DNA of 64,000 bases from an uncultured Chitinophaga sp. Its GTDB lineage: Bacteria > Bacteroidota > Bacteroidia > Chitinophagales > Chitinophagaceae. The DNA is taken from contig NZ_CABHOU010000076.1 of assembly GCF_902168175.1 (NCBI RefSeq), positions 1 through 64,000 of the forward strand, read 5' to 3'. Under the pieces are notes generated by a model, which worked only from the letters and a program-made list of their open reading frames with translations, did no database searches and was not told where the DNA came from. Both the position numbers and the translations under genes were made by a program. Position 1 is the first letter of the stretch; every line of letters begins with the position of its first letter. Of this stretch, positions 1-8,816 are shown in pieces.

Positions 1-3000
1 GGTGGTATTTACAAAACCGGTAGCGGTATGTTATTCCTTTCGGGGAACAATATTTACACTGGTAACACGGTGATTGGTGGCCAGGCGGGCAACTGGCCGG
101 TAACCAATGCGATTGGTATTACAGGCAGCGGTACGGGAACGCCGGGTTTGCCAGTTACCGGTCCGTTAGGAAAAAGCAAAGTCGTAATGAAGGGAGGTGC
201 GTTATATTCTTCCCATGGCGATGCTACCATCTATAACGAGATTGATGTGGCGGCGGGCGATATTGGTTACCTGTTTACCACATCATATGCACTGCACCTG
301 CGGGGCAGATTAACAGGTAGCGGTACCTTACGGGCAGATGGTAATACCTATGCAGGTTTACACCTCTGGGCCGATAACAGCAGTTTTAAAGGTACCTTCA
401 TCAATGTTTTACGCAGCGGCAATAACCGCCTCCGTTTCGAAGTGCCGGAATCGGGCAGCGCCAACGCTACCTGGCTGCTGGATGCCAATGGGGTAGATTG
501 CCAGGGATTGCAATTTGCGAACGGCACCATTCATTTCGGTGCGCTTACAGGTCGCGGTTATTTCCGTAACAACGCAGGTGGCGCGCCTTTAATGAGCATC
601 GGTGCATTGAATACTCACTTTAAGTTTGATGGCACTATTAACGGTGGCATCGCTGTTGATAAAGTAGGTACTGGTACGATGACGTTCTCGGGGAACCATA
701 CTTACAGTAATGCCACTACGGTTAGAGAGGGTAAGTTTCATTTAACAAATAACAGCAGTACAGGCACATTCAATAGTGCGGTAACGGTGATAAAAGGTGC
801 CTTTGGCGGTACCGGGCGAACTGCTAAGGCGGTAACCATCGGTTCTGGTATGCCAGGCGGTGTGGCGGTGTTAGAACCTGGCGCGAACGGTATAGGTACA
901 CTTACCACCACGGGACCGCTGGCCTTACTGGCCGATGCTACCTATAGCCTGGAATGTAACTTCAGTAATAATACCGCCGACAGAGTGGTGGCCGCCGCCG
1001 TAAATATTCAGCAGGCAGCACTTTCTGTTACTTTACTGGCAAACGGTACGTTGGCAGCCGGTTCTTCTTTTATGATCATCGATAATACCGGCACTGCCGC
1101 GGTGTCGGGTACCTTCAACGGGTTGCCGGAGCTGGGCGTTGTTACAATTGGCAGCTATCAGTTCCGCATCACCTACAGAGGCGGCAATGGCAATGATGTT
1201 GTGCTGCTGGACGATCGCATCGTTCCTGTAACTATTATCAGTGCTTTATCTGATACTGCGCTGGTGGGCAGGGCGCATCGTTACGAAATTAACGCCATCA
1301 AATCGCCTGCACATTTCACCGCCACGGACCTTCCTGCGGGTATGCAGCTCGACAGTGTTACCGGTATTATTACTGGTACGCCTGCCGAAGCTGGTGTGTT
1401 TAATATCATACTCACTGCCGCCAATGAAACGACCATTGATACGGCAACGCTCACATTAGTGGTGAAAAGTAATATTGTAAATGGCGTGCTGGCCGCGGCG
1501 GGCGACCGTAAGAATATAATAGAATGGGAGCCGGTGATGGATTACACTTACAGCGTTAAACGCGCCGAAACACCTGGTGGTCCCTACCAGCTACTGGCCC
1601 GGGTTAATGGTATTCGCTTTGTTGATACTACGGTGTTGAATGGTGCGGTTTATTACTACGTAGTATCAGGGACAGATGGAGATATAGAACAGGGTAACAG
1701 TGCAGAAGTGCGGGCAAGGCCCGGGGCAGGACAGTTTGGGTACTGGGATTTTAATGAACAGGAGGGTACACGGGGAATAGATAGTTGGGGTGCTAATCAT
1801 GCATCGCTGGCCGGTGTTACAGGACGTGGAAATGGTTTTGAAGGGCAGGCACTGAAGCTCGACGGTACCGCTAATTCCTATGCAACTTTACCTGCGGGAT
1901 TTATAAGTACGCTTAATGATTTTACAATAGGTGCATGGGTAAAAATGGATGCGCTGGGAAGTTGGATGCGTGTATTCGACTTTGGCAGGGGAACGAACAA
2001 TTACCAGTTCTTAACAGTACAGGCAGGCGCCACCGCTGCTATCCGTTACGCGATCAAAAACGGCGGAGCAGAACAAGGCATCACTTATAACTATGCCATG
2101 CCGCTTAATACCTGGACGCATCTGGCGGTTACGCAAGCTGGTAAAACAACCAGTCTTTATATCAACGGTACGTTGGTAGCCACCAACACCAATACTACGA
2201 TTGCACCCGCTGCTCTTGGCATTACGAATTTAAACTACCTGGGTAAATCGCAGTTCGCCGGCGATGCGATGTTCCGCGGTGCTATTGATGAATTCAGCAT
2301 TTACAACCGCGCTTTAAATGCCACGGAAATCAATAACTTCATGAAGGTGAGGCAAATATTGACTATGCCCGCGCTGGCAAACAGGCGCGTAGGTGATAGT
2401 ACCTTTAACCTGTTGGCCGCCACATCCTCAGGTTTGCCTCTTCAGTATATAAGCACCGACACCACAGTGGCTACCGTTAGCAACACCGGACAGGTAAGTA
2501 TAAAGTCTGCAGGCATGACGGAATTTGTAGCCGTACAACCGGGCAATGCGGTATACCGCGCCGACACAATAAAACTTTCCCTGCTCGTAAATGGCTTTCA
2601 GTTACAGGTGCAGCATATGGATGGAGATAACGGGCAACAAACTAACAACAGCATCAGGCCTTACCTGCGACTCATAAATGCCGATTCTTTAAAACTGGCT
2701 TATAGGGAACTGACGATGCGGTATTGGTTAACAGCGGAGAACTATGCGGGTCTGCAGGCTTTCATCGACTATGCGGCCATGGGAAGTAAAGTGAAGGCGG
2801 CTTATGTACCGCTTGATCAGCCCGGGGCAGGCGCTTTCGGTTACGTGGAGTATCGCTTTGATTCCAGTGCCGGTTACCTGGATGCTGCGGCGAACAGCGG
2901 CGTCATACAATCACGCCTCGCCAATCTTAACTGGGCCAATTTCTCGGAAGCGGACGATTATTCTTATGCCGCCGCCAATGTGTATACATCCAATGAAAAA

Positions 3001-3801
3001 ATTACGGTGTACCGAAACGGCCAGCTGGTATATGGGCGGGAGCCGGTAACGGTTGCCCGGTTTACTTCTGTTAAGGCTTATACGCTCGCGAATAACAGCG
3101 GTACTTCTACAATTAACAGCTGGCTGAAATTGCATAATGAGGGCAATACGCCACTGGCTTACGAGGACCTGACCGTCCGCTACTGGTTCAGCTCCGGCGA
3201 TAGTGTTGCGCTTAATTACTGGATGGATTATGCTCAATTAGGAAGCGCACAGATTAACGGCACTTTCTACCGGTTAAATCCTGTCTTCAGTGGCGCTGAT
3301 CATTATATTGAATTTGGCTTTAAACCCACGGCAGGTCACTTTTACCCGCTTAGTAATTCAGGTAATATGCAGTTCCGTATAGCGAAGGCAAACTGGAGCG
3401 AACTATTGCCCGGTAACGATTATTCTGCGCCGGCCACCAATGTATTTGCTGCGAACGAACACGTAACTGTTTATCACAAAGGCCAGTTAATATGGGGCGT
3501 AGAGCCTTACTCCGGTGCTGCTAATGCGAGAATGCAGGCGGCAGTTGGGGTAACACAGCCGGTAGGTGTAAATATCATTGTGTATCCGAACCCCACGCCT
3601 GGCAATGTTTTCATAAACATCCCCGATCTCGCGGCCGGGGCCACAGCAGAAGTGTCAGGCATCAGCGGCCAGTTATACCGTACGCAGTTCCTGTTGCAAA
3701 CAACGCAGGAGTTATCGCTGAACGGCTTACCCAGGGGCACTTATTTTATCAGGATAAAAAATGGAAAACAAACTATTACAAAGATGATTCTTAAACAATA
3801 A
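1..3801 (+). CDS. T9SS-exported multidomain adhesin/CBM protein (5' end outside window)
   Basis: The reading frame is open from base 1, so the gene starts left of the window; about 1266 residues are visible. The first visible residues (KTGSG...LSGNNIYTGNT) and a second copy near residue 220 look like autotransporter-type beta-strand repeats. After these come a putative Ig domain (about 420-490), a fibronectin-III-like stretch (495-575), a LamG/concanavalin-like domain (about 580-780), a Big-like Ig domain, two tandem CBM3-like modules (about 866-1015 and 1019-1170) and a T9SS type A sorting domain (VYPNPTPGNVFI ... KMILKQ) at the C-terminus. No catalytic motif is visible. It is probably an extracellular polysaccharide-binding protein carried to the surface by T9SS. 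It could be the C-terminal part of an enzyme whose catalytic domain lies upstream. Family calls come from reading motifs, not from a profile search. Confidence 0.85.
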   Translation, partial: GGIYKTGSGMLFLSGNNIYTGNTVIGGQAGNWPVTNAIGITGSGTGTPGLPVTGPLGKSKVVMKGGALYSSHGDATIYNEIDVAAGDIGYLFTTSYALHLRGRLTGSGTLRADGNTYAGLHLWADNSSFKGTFINVLRSGNNRLRFEVPESGSANATWLLDANGVDCQGLQFANGTIHFGALTGRGYFRNNAGGAPLMSIGALNTHFKFDGTINGGIAVDKVGTGTMTFSGNHTYSNATTVREGKFHLTNNSSTGTFNSAVTVIKGAFGGTGRTAKAVTIGSGMPGGVAVLEPGANGIGTLTTTGPLALLADATYSLECNFSNNTADRVVAAAVNIQQAALSVTLLANGTLAAGSSFMIIDNTGTAAVSGTFNGLPELGVVTIGSYQFRITYRGGNGNDVVLLDDRIVPVTIISALSDTALVGRAHRYEINAIKSPAHFTATDLPAGMQLDSVTGIITGTPAEAGVFNIILTAANETTIDTATLTLVVKSNIVNGVLAAAGDRKNIIEWEPVMDYTYSVKRAETPGGPYQLLARVNGIRFVDTTVLNGAVYYYVVSGTDGDIEQGNSAEVRARPGAGQFGYWDFNEQEGTRGIDSWGANHASLAGVTGRGNGFEGQALKLDGTANSYATLPAGFISTLNDFTIGAWVKMDALGSWMRVFDFGRGTNNYQFLTVQAGATAAIRYAIKNGGAEQGITYNYAMPLNTWTHLAVTQAGKTTSLYINGTLVATNTNTTIAPAALGITNLNYLGKSQFAGDAMFRGAIDEFSIYNRALNATEINNFMKVRQILTMPALANRRVGDSTFNLLAATSSGLPLQYISTDTTVATVSNTGQVSIKSAGMTEFVAVQPGNAVYRADTIKLSLLVNGFQLQVQHMDGDNGQQTNNSIRPYLRLINADSLKLAYRELTMRYWLTAENYAGLQAFIDYAAMGSKVKAAYVPLDQPGAGAFGYVEYRFDSSAGYLDAAANSGVIQSRLANLNWANFSEADDYSYAAANVYTSNEKITVYRNGQLVYGREPVTVARFTSVKAYTLANNSGTSTINSWLKLHNEGNTPLAYEDLTVRYWFSSGDSVALNYWMDYAQLGSAQINGTFYRLNPVFSGADHYIEFGFKPTAGHFYPLSNSGNMQFRIAKANWSELLPGNDYSAPATNVFAANEHVTVYHKGQLIWGVEPYSGAANARMQAAVGVTQPVGVNIIVYPNPTPGNVFINIPDLAAGATAEVSGISGQLYRTQFLLQTTQELSLNGLPRGTYFIRIKNGKQTITKMILKQ

Positions 3802-3806
3802 CCCTC

Positions 3807-3837
3807 AGGGCTGCTCCGCAACGGGCAGCCCTTTTTA
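3807..3837 (+). terminator. Rho-independent terminator after the CBM3/T9SS gene
   Basis: The arms AGGGCTGC and GCAGCCCT surround a short loop and are followed by CTTTTT. The hairpin lies 5 bases after the stop codon and ends 12 bases before the lyase gene, so the lyase may depend on readthrough or on a promoter overlapping this site. Confidence 0.75.
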
Positions 3838-3848
3838 AACCCAACGTT

Positions 3849-5768
3849 ATGAAAAAGCAAATTACCCACTTCTGTAGCGGCGTACTGCTGCTGCTAACGA
3901 TTTCGTATTCCGGGCAACTACAGGCACAGGCTTTTGTGCATCCGGGACTCTTACATACCGAAGCCGACTTCGCACGTATGCGCGCTAAGGTTAATGCCAA
4001 TGCACAACCCTGGAAAGGCAGTTGGGATATACTGGTGGCCAATGGCCGCTCCCAGCTTACCTACAATCCCAATCCGGCCGACACGGTGCGACGTGGTGGT
4101 AGCGGTGAAAATTACACACGGCTGTATAACGATATTGCAGCCGCTTATCAAACTGCCATCCGCTGGAAAATTACCGGCGATGTAGCATATGCCAACAAGT
4201 CGATCGCTATTATGAATGGCTGGTCTTTGGCGCTCAAACACATTACGGGTAATGCCGACCGTTTTTTGGCGGCTGGTATTTACGGTTACCAGTTTGCCAA
4301 TGCTGCAGAAATTATGCGCAGCTACAGCGGATGGGCACCGGCCGATTTTCAACGTTTTAAGGATATGATGCTAAACGAGTTTTATCCGCTCAACGACAAC
4401 TTCCTGTTAAACCACAACGACGCCTGCATTACCAACTACTGGGCAAACTGGGATTTGTGTAACATGGCGTCTATACTGGCAATCGGGGTGCTGTGCGATC
4501 GCCGCGACCTCTATAACCGGGCCATCGACTATTTTAAGAATGGAGCAGGCAATGGTTCTATCACCCACGCCGTCTGGTACCTGCACTCGGCCACTTTGGG
4601 CCAGTGGCAGGAGAGTGGGCGCGATCAGGGACACGGTACATTAGGCATTGGGTTGATGGGCGCTTTCTGCGAAATGGCCTGGAACCAGGGCGATGATATG
4701 TACGGCTACGATAACAATCGCTTCATGAAAGGCGCAGAATATGTGGCGCAATACAATATTGGCAATACAGTGCCTTACACCACTTACACCTGGGGCACAG
4801 GACAAAACTGTGCGCAAATGTCGCAAACCGTTATTTCGTCGGCTGGCAGGGGAAATATACGGCCTGTATGGGAAATGGTGTACAATCACTACGCTAACCG
4901 GATGGGTTTAGCCGTTCCCGGTATGGCGTCTTTTGCTGCTACGCACCGTCCCGAAGGCGGCGGTGGCAATTACGGTGGTAACAGCGGCGGGTTTGATCAG
5001 TTGGGATTTGGTTCGCTCACCTTTACCCGCGATCCGCTGCCCGCCGGCGGTCCTGCCAACGGGGTATATAAAATATTTGCCCGGCACAGCGGCCAGGCAA
5101 TGGAGGTAGTGAACAATGGCACTGCGAACGGTACCAATGTACGCCAATGGCCGGCGAACGATTGTGCCTGCCAGCAATGGACGCTCACTAACACCGGGAG
5201 CGGGCAGTACACCATGGTAGGGCAGGGCAGCAATAAGAACCTTGACGTAGCCAGCGGCAATACGGCCAACGGCGCCAACGTGCAAATGTGGCAATCTACC
5301 GGCGGCAATAATCAGAAATTTACTTTCAGCAGTGCCGGCGGTGGCTTTTACCGCATTACGCCGGTACACAGCGGCAAAGCTATAGATGTGGATGGTGCTG
5401 CGCTAACGAATGGCGTCAATATTCACCAATGGACTTACAACAATGCAAAGAATCAGCACTGGCAACTTGTACAGGTGGGTACTTCCTCGGCCCGTATGGC
5501 GGCAACGCCGGAGTTACAGGCTGCCCTGCCCGAAAGCCAGGTGCAGTTATATCCTAACCCGGCTAACGAGCAGGTAACTTTAACCCTGCCTGGCAACAAA
5601 CAGGCAACCAGGATCACCTTAACCGATGGGCTGGGTAAGATAATACAAAACGTAACAGTGGTAACCGATAAACACGTGTTTAACCTGGGTGGTTTGCCTG
5701 CAGGTATTTACTGGGTACGTATTCAGAACGATAAGGGTGTGATGACGAAGAAGCTGGTAAAACAATAG
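3849..5768 (+). CDS. Alginate-lyase-superfamily polysaccharide lyase with ricin-type lectin domain and T9SS tail
   Basis: 639 residues. A signal peptide (MKKQITHF...LQAQA) leads into an alpha/alpha-barrel of the alginate lyase superfamily (Pfam Alginate_lyase, PL5/PL38-like), about residues 30-390. Conserved-looking motifs are NHDACITNYWANWDLCN (about 181-197) and ESGRDQGHG (about 255-263), which probably hold active-site Asn, Arg and His residues. A ricin B/CBM13-type beta-trefoil with QQW/NQKF/NQHW repeats covers about 404-542. A T9SS sorting domain (LYPNPANEQVTL ... KKLVKQ) closes the protein. It is expected to be extracellular and to cleave a uronic-acid polymer by beta-elimination. The substrate (alginate, glucuronan or another uronate polymer) cannot be fixed from sequence. 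The following GH88 is the expected partner, since it removes the unsaturated uronate ends that lyases create. Confidence 0.85.
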   Translation: MKKQITHFCSGVLLLLTISYSGQLQAQAFVHPGLLHTEADFARMRAKVNANAQPWKGSWDILVANGRSQLTYNPNPADTVRRGGSGENYTRLYNDIAAAYQTAIRWKITGDVAYANKSIAIMNGWSLALKHITGNADRFLAAGIYGYQFANAAEIMRSYSGWAPADFQRFKDMMLNEFYPLNDNFLLNHNDACITNYWANWDLCNMASILAIGVLCDRRDLYNRAIDYFKNGAGNGSITHAVWYLHSATLGQWQESGRDQGHGTLGIGLMGAFCEMAWNQGDDMYGYDNNRFMKGAEYVAQYNIGNTVPYTTYTWGTGQNCAQMSQTVISSAGRGNIRPVWEMVYNHYANRMGLAVPGMASFAATHRPEGGGGNYGGNSGGFDQLGFGSLTFTRDPLPAGGPANGVYKIFARHSGQAMEVVNNGTANGTNVRQWPANDCACQQWTLTNTGSGQYTMVGQGSNKNLDVASGNTANGANVQMWQSTGGNNQKFTFSSAGGGFYRITPVHSGKAIDVDGAALTNGVNIHQWTYNNAKNQHWQLVQVGTSSARMAATPELQAALPESQVQLYPNPANEQVTLTLPGNKQATRITLTDGLGKIIQNVTVVTDKHVFNLGGLPAGIYWVRIQNDKGVMTKKLVKQ

Positions 5769-5942
5769 CGGCCTGGCTGGGAGAGGGATAGGCCACTGGT
5801 CATTTTGTCCCCCTTTTTAGGCCGTTTCCTCTCCCTTGCTTTCTGTTTGCCCCGCTTAATTTGCAGGGGCAATTATTGCCGGACGGGCCGTATTTTTAAT
5901 GGTAATCCACGTGTGAGCGGCAAACGTCAGGCACTTTAATAA

Positions 5943-7151
5943 ATGAAATCGATCATGATAAATCTCAGAAGAAGCATCCTGTTAATGTCAGTAACGTTGC
6001 TAATGGCCTGCACCCGGGCAACAAAGTTTTCAGCGGACAAAGAACTTGACTATTGTATTACACAATTATCTAAATCTACCAGCAGCTTAACCGATGTTAA
6101 CCGCATTCCAAGGAGTATTGACGCTGGCAAAAAGGATTGGCGGTTTGTGAGTTACCGCGACTGGACCAGTGGTTTCTGGCCTGGTATGTTATGGTACGCA
6201 TACGAGTATACGCAGGATAAGAAATGGGAAGAGCAGGCAAAGCGTTATTCTGCAGTACTGTTTCCCCTCGCCGACACCGCAGCTATCGATCACGACCTGG
6301 GCTTCCAGGTATTTTGCAGCATTGGTAACGGGTATCGGTTAACGCAGGATACATTATATAAAAGAGTGCTGCTGCGCGCGGCAGACAGTCTGGCGGTACT
6401 TTTTAATCCGAAGGTGGGTACTATTCTCAGTTGGCCCCGTGCAGTGCCGGGGGTAGACTGGCCACTGCGGCACAACACGATCATGGACAATATGATCAAT
6501 CTCGAATTATTGTTCTGGGCGGCTAAAAACGGCGGGAGTCAAAGCTTGTACGACATAGCGGAAAAGCACGCAACCACTACCATGCAAAATCATTTCAGAC
6601 CTGATTATACCTCTTATCATGTAGTGGTATACGATACCGCCACCGGCAAAAAAATCAAAGGGATCACCCACCAGGGATATGCCGACAGCAGTATGTGGGC
6701 GAGGGGACAGGCATGGGCCATTTATGGGTATACGATGGTGTACCGCGAAACAAAGGATGCACGTTTCCTCGATTTTGCACAAAAAGTGACCGACGTTTTC
6801 CTGGAGCGCCTGCCCGAAGATCTGGTACCTTATTGGGATTTCAGCGCCCCGGGTATTCCCGGTGCGCCTAAAGATGCCTCGGCTGCGGCTATTACGGCCT
6901 CGGCGCTGGTAGAGCTGAGTACATTGGTAGCGGATAAACAAAAAGCGGCGTACTATCGCGATAAAGCGGAGGCTATGCTTACCTCTTTATCATCTCCCCA
7001 ATACCAGAGCCGTAAAGTAAATGATGCACTGCTGCTGCATGCCACCGGTCACAAACCCAACGGTGGCGAAATTGATGCCTCTATTATTTACGGAGATTAT
7101 TATTATATGGAAGCACTGCTGCGCCTGAAAAAATTGAAGGAAAGCAAATAA
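5943..7151 (+). CDS. GH88 unsaturated glucuronyl hydrolase, lipoprotein
   Basis: 402 residues. The N-terminus ends in a lipobox (LLMACTRA), so this is probably a periplasmic or membrane-anchored lipoprotein. An in-frame ATG lies 12 bases downstream at 5955 and may be the true start. The body is a GH88 alpha/alpha-barrel: WTSGFWPGMLWYAYE near residue 80, the HDLGF motif with Asp118, and the NTIMDNMINLE motif with Asp182. These two Asp match the two essential Asp of Bacillus unsaturated glucuronyl hydrolase. GYADSSMWARGQAWAIYG near 246-262 and PYWDFSAP ... DASAAAI are further family landmarks. The enzyme hydrates the 4,5-double bond of uronates at non-reducing ends, releasing them from lyase products. 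GH105 is the nearest alternative family. Confidence 0.9.
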   Translation: MKSIMINLRRSILLMSVTLLMACTRATKFSADKELDYCITQLSKSTSSLTDVNRIPRSIDAGKKDWRFVSYRDWTSGFWPGMLWYAYEYTQDKKWEEQAKRYSAVLFPLADTAAIDHDLGFQVFCSIGNGYRLTQDTLYKRVLLRAADSLAVLFNPKVGTILSWPRAVPGVDWPLRHNTIMDNMINLELLFWAAKNGGSQSLYDIAEKHATTTMQNHFRPDYTSYHVVVYDTATGKKIKGITHQGYADSSMWARGQAWAIYGYTMVYRETKDARFLDFAQKVTDVFLERLPEDLVPYWDFSAPGIPGAPKDASAAAITASALVELSTLVADKQKAAYYRDKAEAMLTSLSSPQYQSRKVNDALLLHATGHKPNGGEIDASIIYGDYYYMEALLRLKKLKESK

Positions 7152-7292
7152 AATAATAACTGTTTTAAATCTTTTGATGAGAGGTGATGGTTATTTCGGA
7201 TATTACTGTTAATTTGACACTTAACACTGAGTGATCCGATTTCAATTGACCAGGGATTTGATGAATGTGAAATGTACCGTTTAGAAGCAGTT

Positions 7293-8243
7293 ATGAAGAA
7301 ATTTATTTTAGCATGTTGCCTGGCAGCACCATCGCTCGCCATGGGCCAGAAGCCAACGACCGCTTACCTGTTCGCCTATTTTACAGGCAATGATAACGCC
7401 GGCGAAGCCATCCGTTTCGCGTTGAGTACGGACGGTTATAAATACAAGGCATTAAACCATAATAACCCGGTAATAAGTTCTGCCAAAATCAGTTCCACCG
7501 GTGGTGTTCGTGATCCGCACATCCTGCGCGGTGCCGATGGGAAAACTTTTTATATGGTGGTTACCGATATGGTATCTGCCAAAGGATGGAGTTCTAACCG
7601 GGCCATGATACTGATGAAATCTACCGATCTTATTAACTGGACCTCTAAGGTTGTGCATATTCCCACACGGTTCCCCGGTAACGAAAACCTGCTGAGGGTG
7701 TGGGCGCCGCAAACTATTTACGATGCCAAAGCAGGTAAATACATGATCTACTGGTCAATGAAACACGGCAGCGATCCGGATAAGATTTATTACGCTTACG
7801 CTGATATGGATTTTACCAACCTGGAAACGGAGCCGAAACAGCTGTTCTTCAATCCTGCCAACCAGGCCTGTATCGATGGTGATATCATTGAGAAAGAAGG
7901 TAAGTTCTACCTCTTCTTCAAAACTGAAAGCAGCACACCGGGTATCAAGATCGCAGTGTCTGATAACCTGACGGAAGGTTATGTTATGCAGGAGCCTTAC
8001 ATCCAGCAAACCACCCACCCGGTAGAGGGCTCGGGCGTTTTTAAACTGAATAAAAGCAATGACTATATCCTGATGTACGACCTATACACCAAGGGTCGTT
8101 ACCAGTTCGTAAAAACCAACGATTTTCAACGCTTCACGGTGATGGATTCGCTGGTGAGTATGGACTTTCACCCCCGGCACGGCACGGTGATGCCGATCAC
8201 AAAGGCAGAGCAGAAGCGGTTGCTGAAGCAATGGGGTAAATAA
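7293..8243 (+). CDS. GH43-like five-bladed beta-propeller glycosidase
   Basis: 316 residues from the ATG at 7293, which gives a clean signal peptide (MKKFILACCLAAPSLAMGQ). An upstream ATG at 7272 adds seven residues before it and is less likely. The GH43-type catalytic triad is visible: Asp in GVRDPHIL (general base), Asp in CIDGDII (pKa modulator) and Glu in PVEGSGVFK (acid). It resembles the GH43-like protein at 47082-48131 along its whole length (WAP.T, MKS.DLI.W, IDGDI, PGIK.AVSD), so the two are paralogues. The likely activity is alpha-L-arabinofuranosidase or beta-xylosidase/galactosidase, in the periplasm. It lies 141 bases after the GH88 gene. Confidence 0.82.
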   Translation: MKKFILACCLAAPSLAMGQKPTTAYLFAYFTGNDNAGEAIRFALSTDGYKYKALNHNNPVISSAKISSTGGVRDPHILRGADGKTFYMVVTDMVSAKGWSSNRAMILMKSTDLINWTSKVVHIPTRFPGNENLLRVWAPQTIYDAKAGKYMIYWSMKHGSDPDKIYYAYADMDFTNLETEPKQLFFNPANQACIDGDIIEKEGKFYLFFKTESSTPGIKIAVSDNLTEGYVMQEPYIQQTTHPVEGSGVFKLNKSNDYILMYDLYTKGRYQFVKTNDFQRFTVMDSLVSMDFHPRHGTVMPITKAEQKRLLKQWGK

Positions 8244-8255
8244 CCAAGTAACACA

Positions 8256-8289
8256 GAAGGGCCGGATGTAATTCCGGCCCTCTTTTTTT
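8256..8289 (+). terminator. Rho-independent terminator after GH43
   Basis: A 9-bp perfect stem (AGGGCCGGA / TCCGGCCCT) is followed by a run of seven T after one C. It lies 15 bases past the stop codon and ends exactly where the 21-bp repeat array begins. Confidence 0.88.
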
Positions 8290-8351
8290 GGCGCGAAATG
8301 ATAAAGATCTGGCGCGTGATGATACCGGCCTGGCGCGACGTGGTGGTAACT
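8289..8351 (+). promoter_or_regulatory. Three 21-bp-spaced direct repeats, candidate AraC-type operators
   Basis: TGGCGCG occurs at 8289, 8310 and 8331, exactly 21 bp apart. The first two copies carry TGATA ten bases after the start of TGGCGCG (8299 and 8320), and the third has TGGTG there (8341). Two boxes one helical turn apart, repeated every two turns, is the layout expected for AraC/XylS operators contacted by two HTH motifs per monomer. The array ends over the candidate promoter at 8347 and lies upstream of the membrane protein and AraC genes. The repeat is directly seen; the function is inferred. Confidence 0.6.
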
Positions 8352-8354
8352 TTG
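8347..8354 (+). promoter_or_regulatory. Candidate -7 promoter element
   Basis: TAACTTTG matches the Bacteroidota -7 consensus TAnnTTTG exactly, 30 bases before the ATG at 8384. No convincing -33 TTG is seen at the usual spacing, which would suit an activator-dependent promoter next to the repeat array. Confidence 0.5.
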
Positions 8355-8383
8355 AGGTATTAAATCATTAAAACCTTCATCAT

Positions 8384-8758
8384 ATGTTACCACTTAAAAC
8401 CACCTTGTTCGTAAACGGTATCAGTTCAGGCATCACGGGGCTTGGGCTCGTTATTTTCGCTCCACAGGCAGCTACGCTTCTCGGCGTCGCCGGTGCCACA
8501 CCCATCGTCCGCGAAACGGGCATCTTCCTCGTACTTTTTTCAATACTGGTGATCTTCGCTGCACTTAATCGCAGGGCAGGCATTGTAAAACTCATTACCA
8601 CACTCGATATCACCTGGGTGTTAGGCAGTGTGTTATTGATCGCCCTCGCCGGTTCATCGCTGTCGGCGATTGGTATTGCTGCTATTGCTATGGTAGCTTG
8701 TTGGGTAGGACTTATGGCCTTTCTGCAACGCCAAGGCCTTAAGGCGGTTTTAAACTAA
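8384..8758 (+). CDS. Small four-helix integral membrane protein, unknown function
   Basis: 124 residues, almost entirely hydrophobic, with about four membrane segments: roughly residues 5-27, 42-60, 68-88 and 92-112. A short polar loop (LNRRAGIVK) separates the second and third. No catalytic or metal-binding motif is visible. The size and pattern resemble small DoxX/SPW-like membrane proteins, but no family is assigned. It sits between a candidate AraC operator array and an AraC regulator 59 bases downstream, so the two genes are probably co-transcribed and this protein may be part of the regulated response. Confidence 0.7.
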   Translation: MLPLKTTLFVNGISSGITGLGLVIFAPQAATLLGVAGATPIVRETGIFLVLFSILVIFAALNRRAGIVKLITTLDITWVLGSVLLIALAGSSLSAIGIAAIAMVACWVGLMAFLQRQGLKAVLN

Positions 8759-8776
8759 AATGCTTATTTTTCTACA

Positions 8777-8803
8777 GGAAGTCCCGGTTAAACCCGGGCT
8801 TCC
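8777..8803 (+). other. GC-rich hairpin between the membrane protein and AraC genes
   Basis: GGAAG-T-CCCGG pairs with CCGGG-CTTCC with a small bulge. There is no T-run behind it, so it is more likely an mRNA processing/stability element or weak attenuator than a full terminator. The AraC start lies 14 bases further on. Confidence 0.4.
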
Positions 8804-8816
8804 CTAAAATGGGATT

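Noticed and set aside
3934..4185. Alternative-frame ORF starting MCIRDSYIP inside the lyase gene
   Set aside because: It resembles an adapter-derived artefact peptide, but it begins with TTG, lies wholly inside the well-supported lyase reading frame, and the surrounding DNA encodes a continuous conserved protein.
5779..5836. GGGAGAGG / CCTCTCCC complementary pair after the lyase gene
   Set aside because: The loop is about 40 bases and the 3' arm is not followed by a clean T-run, so I do not call it a terminator.
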